From: Schistocerca nitens
Taxonomy: Eukaryota > Arthropoda > Insecta > Orthoptera > Acrididae
Length of the DNA: 64,000 nucleotides
NCBI RefSeq assembly: GCF_023898315.1
Contig: NC_064614.1
Span: 1,054,566,432 to 1,054,630,431, forward strand
Reading direction: 5' to 3'
A program made the position numbers and the translations under genes. Positions 55,919 through 64,000 of the stretch are shown piece after piece. Under the pieces are notes generated by a model that was given only the letters and a program-made list of their open reading frames with translations, ran no database searches and had not been told where the DNA came from. The first letter of the stretch is position 1; each line of letters begins with the position of its first letter.

Positions 55919-58893
55919 TCTTTTTAGTCATCAGTCTTCTGACTGGTTTGATGCGGCCTGACACGAATTCCTCTCCTGTGCAATCTTTCATCTCACAGTA
56001 GCACTTGCAGCTTACGTCCTCAATTATTCGCTGGATGTATTCCAGTCTCTGTCCTCCTCTACAGTTTTCACGCTCTACAGATCTCTCCAGTACCATGGAA
56101 GTCCACCCTGAAGTCTTAACAGATGTCATATCATCCTGTCCCTTCTTCTTGTCAGTGTTTTCCATATATTCCTTTCCTCTCCGATTCTTATCTTATCAGC
56201 CCATCTAATTTTAAACATTCGTCTGTAGCACCACATCTCAAATGTCTCCATTCTCTTCTTTTCCGGTTTTCCCACAGTCCATGTTTCATTACCACACAAT
56301 GCCGTGTTCCAAACGTACATTCTCATAAATTTCTTCCTCAAATTAACGACTACGTTTGATACTAGTAGACTTTTCTTGGCCGGAAATGCCTTTTTTGCAG
56401 TACTACTCTGCTTTTGAATCTTCCTTGCTCTGCCTGTCATTGGTTATTTTGCTCCCAAAGTAGAAGAATTCCTTCATCTATATAATTGATCATCAATCCT
56501 GAAGTTACGTTTCTTGCTGTTCTCATTTCTGCTACTTCTCATTACTTTCGTTTTTCTTAGATTTACTCACAATCCAAATTCTGTCCTAATTAATCTGTTC
56601 ATTCCATTCATCAGATCCTGTAATATTTCTTCACTTACACAGAGACGGCAATATCATTAATGAATCGTATCATTGATACCCTTTCAACTTGACTTTTGAT
56701 TCTACTCTTGAACCTTTCTTTCTTTTATCATCAATGAATCGTATCATTGATATCCTTTCACTTTCAATTTTAATACTAGTCTTTAACCTTTTTTTATTTC
56801 CATCATTGCTTCTTCGATGTATAGATTGAACAGGAGGGGCGAAAGACTACATCTCTGTCTTACATTCATTTTAAACCGAGCACTTCGTTCTTATGCATCA
56901 GTTCTTATTATTCCTCCTTGGCTCTTCTACATGTTGTATATTACCCATCTATCCTTGTAGCTCACCCCTGTTTCCCTCAGAATTTCGAACATCTTGCGCA
57001 CTATTTGACAATGTCGAACGCTTTTTCCGGGTCGTCAAACCCTGTGAAGGTGTCTTGATTTTTATTTAGTCTTGCTTCCGTTATCAACGGCAACGTCAGA
57101 ATTGCCTCGATGGTGCCTTTACCTTTCCTAAAACCAAGCCGGCCGGAGTGGCCGAGCGATTCCAGGCGCTACAGTCTGGAACCGCGCGACCGCTACAGTC
57201 GCAGGTTCGAATGCTGCCTCGGGCAAGGATGTGTATGATGTCCTTAGGTTAGTTCGGTTTAAGTAGTTCTAAGTTCTAGGGGACTGATGACCTCAGCAGT
57301 TAAGTCGCATAGCGCTCAGAGCCATTTCAACCTAAAACCAAACTAATCGTCATCTAACACAGCCTCAATTTCTTTTTCCATTGTTTCGTATATTATTCTT
57401 GTCGGCAACTTGGCTGCATCAGCTGTTAAACTGATTGTGCGATCATTTTCGTACTTGTCAGCTCTTGTATTCTTCGGATTGGGGTGGATGATATTTTTCC
57501 GAAAGTGAGATGGTATATCACCAGGCTTACAACTTCTGCACACCAACGTGTATAGCTGTTTTGTTACCACTTCCACCATTGATTTTAGAAGTTCTGATGG
57601 AATGTCATCCATCCCTTCTCCCTTATTCAATCTTAAGTCTTCCAAAGCTCCTTTAAATTCTGATTCTAGCACTGGAGCCCCTATCTCTTCTACATCTACT
57701 CCTGTTTCTTCTTCTATCACATCATAAAAAATCTTCCTTCTAACAGGGGCCTTCAATGTACTCTTTCCTCTTACCCGCTCTCTCCTCTGCATTTAACAGT
57801 GGAATTCCCATTTCATCTTAATGTTACCACCCTTTCTTTTAATTTCACCGAAGATCGTTTTGACTTTTCTATATCCTAAATAAGTCCTTACGACAATCGT
57901 TTCTTTTTCGATTTCTTCACATGTTTCGTGCAGCCATTTCGTCTTAGCATCCCCGGACTTCCTATTTACTCGTACTTCATTCCTCAGTGACTTGTATTTC
58001 AGTATTCCTGAATTTCCCTGAACATTTTTGTACTTCCTTCTTTTATCGATCAGCTGAAGTATTTCTTCTATTACCCATGGTTTCTTCGCAGTCCCCTTCT
58101 TTGTACCTATGTTTCCTTTCCATCTTCTATGATTTCTCTTTTTAGAGACGTCCATTCCTCTTCAACTGAACTGCTTACTGAGCTATTCCTTATTGCAGTA
58201 TTTGTAGCCTTAGAGAACTTCGAACGTGTCTCTTCTTTCCTTAGTACTTCCTCATCCCACTTCCTTGCGCATTAATTCCTCCTGACTAATCTCTTAAACT
58301 TCAGCCTACTCTAATCACTACTAAATTGTGATCTATGTCTATAATCCGCTCGTGGGCACGCCATACACTCCAGTATCTGGTTTCGGAATCTCTGTCTGAT
58401 CATCATGCAATCTAACTGAAATCTTCCCATATCACCCAGCCTTTTCCAAGTGTGCCTCCGCCTCTTGTGATTCTTGAACACAGCACTTGCTATTACTAGC
58501 TGAAACTTATTCCAGAGCTCAATTACTGTTCTTCCTTTCTCGTTCCTAGTTCCAAGCCCATAATCTCTCTTAACCCTACACCATCCCATACAATCTCATT
58601 CCAGTCCACCATGGCTATTAGATTTTCGTTCCCTTTGCGTCTGAATTACCGGTTCTATATACTTTCTCTGTCTCTGTGTCCGGCTTGCGATGTCGGCACG
58701 TATACCTGAACTATCGTTGTCGGTGTTGGTTTGCTACCGATTCTGATGAAGACAACCCTATCTCTGAACTGTTCGCAGTAACTCATTCTCAGTTCTACCT
58801 TCCTATTCGCAACAAATCCTTCTCCCGTTATGCCATTCTCTGTTGCTATTGATATTACCCTATACTCATCTGACCATAAATCCTTGTCTCTTT
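55919..58893 (-). pseudogene. non-LTR retrotransposon (endonuclease plus reverse transcriptase), dead
   Basis: Read from 58893 down to 55919 the minus strand gives an apurinic-endonuclease-type C-terminus (58311 to about 58890), a linker, the start of the reverse transcriptase (57343-57792, with PSELLK and GDIPS blocks and a DRTISLT block), a decayed catalytic core around 56780-57060 (FDDPEKAFD for the first Asp, then SLSPLLFN), and the post-polymerase C-terminus (56126-56440 and 55914-56165). Stops and frameshifts are frequent and the 5' part is missing. A family A SINE interrupts it at 57138-57330. The 3' end tcatcagtcttctgactgg is one I associate with a widespread arthropod LINE. Clade not assigned. 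Another copy's endonuclease part lies on the plus strand at 60556-61080. Confidence 0.8.
57138..57330 (+). mobile_element. tRNA-derived SINE (family A) inside the LINE
   Basis: Head gccggccggagtggccgagcg, B box ggttcgaatgc, tail gctcagagccatttcaa. Perfect 11-bp target duplication cctaaaaccaa at 57127-57137 and 57331-57341. The LINE reading continues across it. Confidence 0.94.
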
Positions 58894-59069
58894 AAAGTCA
58901 GTACCGCCATTAGACTGTTGTTTATATACGGTGTTACATTTACACTTACACAATCATGATTTCGGCTTCAAAGTGCCATTATCAAGTGTTTTAAGTGTTA
59001 TAAACTGTGTTATAAACTTGAATTGGCCTTCCAACTAACAAAAAATACATACAACAAAAATCCCTTTCA
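58894..59069. other. short segment with a 'ttcggc...attatcaag' motif
   Basis: Contains gatttcggcttcaaagtgcc then attatcaagtg (58958-58988), which recurs in similar form at 63646-63673. No gene recognised. Confidence 0.35.
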
Positions 59070-59590
59070 TGGGGGTCCAAAATTACACATTACAAGACAG
59101 TGATTAAGCCAGAAGCACTGTATGCAGCAGAAACACTTAACATGAATTTCAATGGCCAAATGGAGAAACTTGAGCTAAAGGAAAGAAAAATTTTAAGAAA
59201 AATCATTGGGCCAAAATTTCAAGACAATAAGATTATATACATCAAAAATGAAACTCTCTACAAGAAAATTGAAAAACTTTCAGATTCTATGCGAAAAAGG
59301 AGAATAAATTTTTATGGTCATCTTCTCAGAATGAATTCCAACAGATTAACTAAACAAATCTTTGACTTCTTCCGTAACCGAAAAACGAAGCCCAACTGGT
59401 TTAACGAAACTGGGAAAGACCTAGTGGAATTAAAGATTTCAGAAAATTCACTTATTGATCGAACTGCTAAATTAATTACTAAAGATGAAGGTTCCAAGAC
59501 AAATCCACACAAAAGTCCAAACCCTTCATCTCGGAAGAAGAGAGGAGAAGAAGATCAGAAAGAATGAAGAAATACTGGGCCCTAAGAAAA
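59070..59590 (+). pseudogene. non-LTR retrotransposon C-terminal fragment
   Basis: The frame from about 59090 to 59567 is open and reads as the region after the polymerase: KPEALYAAETL, ERKILRKIIGPK and RKRRINFYGHLLRM are conserved blocks of LINE ORF2 C-termini. It has no upstream polymerase in frame and is truncated. It belongs to a different family from the minus-strand LINE next to it. Confidence 0.75.
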
Positions 59591-59639
59591 GAACAACGCA
59601 CAAAGGAATGATTGATCCAGCGTACCCCAAAGAGGGTGA

Positions 59640-60545
59640 AACGAAAGATGAAGAAAAAACGGACTTCTTGAATGAAGTGTTACAGGGTAGAGTTATGCCG
59701 ACCTCGTTCAAAGTGGGGAAATTGTTTTAATCCTGAAACGCCCTGGACCGGCTGCCCCTGATAGCTTTCGCCCAGTTATTTTTATTAAATTTTGAATGTA
59801 AGACTGTGCTGAAGGCAGTTAATTCGAGTAGTAGGATGTCGGCTCTAATGGAGACGATTGTCGCAATACATTAAAGCTGCGTATCTGGTAGTACCATTCT
59901 TACCCCTATAATCCAGTGTCGTGACGTGGTTTCGGTTGCTGCTGCAACGTCCGTTCCTTGTGCCTTTCCTTTCCTAGCCTTTGACAAGGCATTTGATCGT
60001 GTTAACCACGACTTTATGCTTCGGATTCTGGAGGCAGTTGGGTTTACTGTTGACACACGGCGAGTGCTCTTAAATCTGTTTACGGATATTTCACCTTCGG
60101 TGGTTGTTAATGGCCAACTCACGCCCCCGATAAATATTCGTCGGGTACTGTCTCAAGGAAGTGCGATTGTCAACGATTTTGTGTGTGTTGTCTCTGGAGC
60201 CCCTACTTCGAATTCTAGCATCCCAGCTGAAAGGTTGGACGCTTTCCGGAGGGACTATAACTGTTCGTGCATATGCTGATGACTTAATGGTTCTACTCCG
60301 CGATCCTGCAGAGATCATCGACTGAAGGCTGTAATCGATGATTATGGTGCACTACCTAATGACGTTAAAGGCAGGCTTCTTACTTTGCGAGATTTTGATG
60401 ACACGGTTCTTCCGTGGGCTACAGCAGTGGATGGGCATACGTCTAACGGTATCATCATTGATCGTTTCCACTCGAAACGGCGACGCTCGACTGGAAGTCT
60501 GTTACGGAAAAGATTCAGGGAGCGGTACTAGAACATAAAAGGCGT
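59640..60545 (+). pseudogene. non-LTR reverse transcriptase fragment
   Basis: Despite shifts and stops the order of reverse-transcriptase blocks is clear: a VMP.SFK.GK block at about 59690, RPGPAAPDSFRPV in another frame at about 59740, FDKAFDRVNHDF with the first catalytic Asp at 59985-60020, an RRVLSQGSA block at 60140, and AYADDLMVLL, the YxDD-equivalent, at 60270-60300 after a frame change. It fades after about 60540. It cannot make enzyme. Likely a distinct LINE family from its neighbours. Confidence 0.8.
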
Positions 60546-60555
60546 TCTCTTACTC

Positions 60556-61080
60556 TGAATAGAAAATGAATGATAGAGGAGAAAGACTGAGTTCTGGAAT
60601 AAATTTCAGGTAGTAACAGTGAATACTTTGTTCAAGAATCATAAGAGCCGGAGGTATATGTGGAAAAGGCCGGATGATACGGGAAGATTTCAGTTAGATT
60701 ACATCAAAGTCAGACAGAGATTCCAAAATAATATACTGTGTTGTAAAGCGTATCCAGGAGCAGATATTCATATCACAATTTAGTAGTGATGAAGAGTAGT
60801 GATGAAGAGTAGGCTGAAGTGTAAGAGGTTAGTCAGGAAGAATCAGTATGCAAAGAAGTGGGATGCCGAAATGCTAAAAAATGACGAGATATGCCTGACG
60901 TTCTCTACGGCTATAGATTCAGAAATAATGAATAGCTCAGTAGGCAGTACAGTTCAAGAGGAATGGACATCTATAAAATGGGCAATCACAGGAGTTGGAA
61001 AGAAAAATATAGGTACAAAGAAGGTAACCGGGAGGAAATCAGGGGTGACAGAAGAAACACTTCAGATAATCGATAAAAGA
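60556..61080 (+). pseudogene. non-LTR endonuclease and linker fragment
   Basis: Same family as the minus-strand LINE 55919-58893 but in the opposite orientation. It has the KNHKSRRYMWKRP, GRFQLDYI and RQRF blocks (60640-60730), then the linker region open at 60799-61080 with TEETLQIIDKR, which matches the linker of the other copy. It ends at the 61084 hairpin. Confidence 0.7.
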
Positions 61081-61083
61081 AGC

Positions 61084-61174
61084 AATCCCAATCGTTGTAC
61101 AGTTGATTCATACGAAAGCGTGACAGCAACTGCGTCACGCTTTCGTATGAATCAGCTGCACAACAATTGGGATT
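61084..61174. repeat. near-perfect hairpin, 41-bp arms, 9-bp loop
   Basis: Arms 61084-61124 and 61134-61174 are reverse complements with three mismatches. The inner 20 bp are perfect, including cgaaagcgtgac on the left. It lies at the truncated end of the LINE fragment. Open frames run through it on both strands for this reason. Confidence 0.9.
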
Positions 61175-61639
61175 CACGATATCCACTTTTATAGCGCTAT
61201 ACGATAAGTTTGTTGAGTCGAAACAAGCGTATGGGGCCTGAAGATGGTAAAATGAATTGCCGAAACTGGTTGCTTTAAAAATAAAATAAAATATCTTACA
61301 GTCAACGGCTGTTGGTAAACTTTATTGAATTGAAAAAAATATTCAGGATATGTTCACCCCGACCAAGTGCTGTCAGCCAAACTATTTGTGATCTTAGTCA
61401 TTGCCGGACACTGTGTGTGACTTCAGTTAGAAACTGGCACTTTCGTTACATTGCTTAATCATGCCACTTATGAACAGCTGGACTCGTCACAGTTGGCAAA
61501 TAGTTGCACACAACTTTCCAGTGCTCATTACATGTAGTCTGCCTGCCACATTCCAGTCTCATACCAGAAAAGTGACATTTATAATTTTGCGTTCGTGAGA
61601 CTGTGAAAATATTTTTGGGTTATATTCTATGCATTTTAT

Positions 61640-62520
61640 ATTTCTGGTCTTCCTATTCAGGACAATGTACTTTCTGTTTATGCTTTCATCCCAAAAGAAA
61701 GTGTTACTCAATTGCTTGCGGAGTTTCCTCCTTTATTTTCTAAAGGACTTGGCAGAGCAAATAATATTTTGCCGCGGAGTACAATGAAGGACAATGGCAA
61801 CCTAAGTTTATTCGGGTACGTCCTACCCTCATGCATTTAAAGGCAAAGTTGCAAGTGAACTTAAAGAATGGCAAGACAATGGAGTTATTCCTCCTATCCA
61901 GGCTATTCAATGGGCTTCTCCTTTAGTAATCATGCCAAAGTCTTCTGGAAGACTTCGCCTTTGTGTTGACTTTAAATCCACCGTGAATAAAAAGAAAATT
62001 GATACTTATCCATTGCCTAGCTCTGAGGAAGTAATGGACAGGCTTGGTGCAGGCTGCTGTTTTTCAAAAACTGACTTACGAGATGTGTTTTGGAAATTCC
62101 TCTAGATGAGGAGCCTCAGAAAGTGTTGGTGGTCAACACAAATTTAGAATCGTTCAATTTTTTGCGCTTACCCTTTGGCAGCACTTTCGCACCTGCCATA
62201 TTCCAACGCTACTTAGAACAGCTTACTGTAAAAGTTCGGTTCTATCAAATTACGAGACAGGTAAAGTACTCTCAGCTGCAGATTTGAAGTGTCTCCTGGT
62301 CAAATGTGTATTTTTTCAGACTGAAATTCAGTTCTTAGGCCATGTTTTTAATATACAGGATGTTCGTCCTGTTCAATCAGATTTGCTGGCCATCCGAGAC
62401 TCTCCACCCCGCGGAATGTGACGGAACTGCAGTTATTTCTCGGACAGTTGACTTATTATATCTGGTTTATATCCAACGCAGCCCAGATCGCGGCTGCATT
62501 GATCTTTCCCGCCGGAAGAA
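61640..62520 (+). pseudogene. gypsy-type reverse transcriptase, decayed
   Basis: Blocks in order: a lead-in LLAEFPPLFS (about 61710), SPLVIMPKSSGRLRLCVDFK (about 61917-61975), KKKIDTYPLP, then SKTDLRDVF, where the first catalytic Asp is seen (about 62065). A stop follows, and LPFGSTFAPAIFQRYL at 62168-62215. The segment that should carry the YxDD active site is missing, and the text resumes with the FLGHVF block at about 62330. Several stops. No LTR is linked to it. It is separate from the LTR element at 28739, which lacks this very domain. Confidence 0.82.
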
Positions 62521-63006
62521 TGTACGAGGGATATTAGGAAAGAGAGGAACGATCGGTCGCGAAATGGAAACCACTGTGTTTAGTCAGTTGGTTAATATGG
62601 TCATGAATAGTTATGTATAAGTCAGGTCGTTTGTTCTATAATGATTGTCTGGATATCTACTGTATTAAACAAGACAGTACCCAGTATCGGTGCTATGGAG
62701 GGGAACAACTCAAGCTTGGTTTCGCGATGAAAGACGAAACAGTTTTGAGATTTCCAAATAGCTGTGGGTACCCTTGCTACTAATCAGAATACATTACATG
62801 GCCTTTCTTCAGACTCATACGTCTGTCTGTTTGGCAAGACAGGATGCTAGATGGGTCTGCGAAGGTTTTCTTTCCCCTCTTTGGCGGGAGGGGTCACCTG
62901 TTCTCGCCTGGTCCTCGTTCGGTACGCCGTTTGCATTAAATCATGGGCAATATTTAAAAATGAACAGCTCATTAATTTGCAAGTAATACTATATGATGAT
63001 ACTTAC
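62521..63006. other. intronic sequence, unrecognised
   Basis: No gene or repeat recognised between the gypsy fragment and the receptor exon. Confidence 0.4.
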
Positions 63007-63141
63007 GGACCATCGTTCCAGACATAGAAGTAGAAAGGTGTGGTGAAAGTGTGCAAGAATGCAAACCACACGAAGATGGTGTATATGACGTCATACGTGG
63101 CACCATTGTCGTACGTCTCAGCCACCATCTGATTGACTAGT
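63007..63141 (-). CDS. rhodopsin-like GPCR, internal exon with transmembrane helix 7
   Basis: A 135-bp minus-strand exon. The acceptor is ttgttacag (63142-63150) after a pyrimidine-rich stretch, and the donor is gtaagt (63001-63006). Only one frame is open: one base finishing a codon, 44 codons, and two bases of the next. After a polar segment (ETYDNGATYDVIY) comes a roughly 20-residue hydrophobic aromatic helix, then TTPFYFYVWND. This fits the third extracellular loop and helix 7 of a class A receptor, with T-P-F-Y-F-Y in the place of the usual NPxxY. The protein should sit in the plasma membrane. The following exon by phase and character is 50809-51076, about 11.9 kb away. Earlier exons would lie beyond the right end of the window. 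I cannot name the receptor; the altered NPxxY suggests an orphan or unusual type. Confidence 0.75.
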
Positions 63142-64000
63142 CTGTAACAAGTTGAAAGTTTGCGTATTTAGTTACCCAGATATGGGTGCCTATCATGCAT
63201 TCACTAGGAACTGCATTCCAACACAAATAGTAACACTAACATAACATGTAGCATTACTTAAAAACTTAAATACACAGCATTGATGTTCCACAATAATATT
63301 TATTTAATAGTTCGTTATGAACCGGCTTTTGGGTTTCTATGCTTTCGTCAGATATTTCAGTACCAAGCAGACAGTCTACACAACATCAGTGAGAGGTTAT
63401 AGCTGTACGAAGATTGTTTCCCAAATATATATGACGTTTAACGACTATATGTTGATACACTCCCACGTATAACATAATTCACAAAGAAGCTCTGGACAAA
63501 TAAATCTAATGTTAATTTACATGCTTAGATTAAAAGTATAGGAATATATAAGCCAAAAACACTGTGTGAGGGGGTAATAGCACAGCTTACTTTTTAAGGA
63601 CATCATCTTCACGCCAGTGACTGTTATGAGTTATTACACTATTGCGATTTCGGCCTTAGGCAATTATCAAGCGCTGATATTATGGCTTTAAGCCATGTCA
63701 ACATAATGAAAGCTGAAGATGATGTCCTTCAAAAAATTCTTTATGACTGTGAATCCCAGCTACAACAAGTTTATTCACAGCTTACTTTGTTATATGGACA
63801 AACTGGTGAATATGATGAACAGGCCAAAAAAAAAAAAAAAAAAAGAAAAGGTGGGGCGCCAAAGAGGAGAAAGGAGTCTACAGAATGTTGGCGGTCAACA
63901 CTTGTAACAAGCATTTTATGTAATGGTGAGGAATATACTAAGTGGTCACGGCCACATTAGTAAGGATGAATAATGAAACTGTTTTGTCAGTAAGGATCAG
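63142..64000. other. intronic sequence with a repeat motif and a small inverted repeat
   Basis: Contains the 'gatttcggccttaggcaattatcaag' type motif (63646-63673) and a perfect 15-bp inverted repeat (aaggacatcatcttc 63596-63610, complement 63715-63729). An A-tract lies at 63825-63844. Short open frames at 63682-63960 read across the A-tract and are not convincing. Confidence 0.4.

Overview
The window reads as non-coding DNA from a very large, repeat-rich insect genome, most likely an orthopteran and probably a locust or grasshopper of the Schistocerca type. I infer this from familiarity with the repeat families, not from a search. Eight tRNA-headed SINEs, most with target-site duplications, a second long tRNA-derived SINE, a 5S-rRNA-derived SINE, several Tc1/mariner elements with TA target duplications, gypsy-like LTR sequence, non-LTR reverse-transcriptase fragments and long foldback palindromes account for most recognisable sequence. 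Nothing bacterial is present: no operons, ribosome sites or CRISPR.

Layout. 1-3084: nothing recognised. 3085-7443: dispersed repeats, two SINEs and a decayed gypsy-like gag on the minus strand. 7444-12650: a dead Tc1 element with intact inverted repeats, a SINE that carries a copy of its own upstream flank, and a small hAT-like element. 12700-19290: paired diverged repeats, two minus-strand SINEs and an inverted array of tRNA-like units. 19780-21007: a mariner-like element with long inverted repeats and a deleted catalytic aspartate. 25283-26704: a Tc1-like element with an apparently intact transposase. 28739-39585: a 10.8-kb LTR retrotransposon with nearly identical 1508-bp LTRs, a tRNA-Gly primer site, gag split by a second copy of that Tc1 element, and a pol region that stops in early reverse transcriptase and is replaced by a 171-bp tandem array. 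39590-46128: AT-rich, unrecognised. 46129-47496: a Tc1-like element folded into an almost complete palindrome.

Host gene. On the minus strand, an exon at 63007-63141 with good splice sites encodes the seventh transmembrane helix of a rhodopsin-like receptor, and a GC-rich terminal exon at 50809-51076 encodes a helix-8-like segment and basic tail. Their phases fit, implying an intron of about 11.9 kb. That intron holds nested repeats: a 3.4-kb foldback with two insertions, a mariner foldback, a LINE interrupted by a SINE, further LINE fragments, a 41-bp-arm hairpin and a dead gypsy polymerase.

The strongest candidates for follow-up are the receptor exon pair, the polymerase-less LTR element with a satellite-like array, the SINE with the copied flank, and the series of large palindromes.
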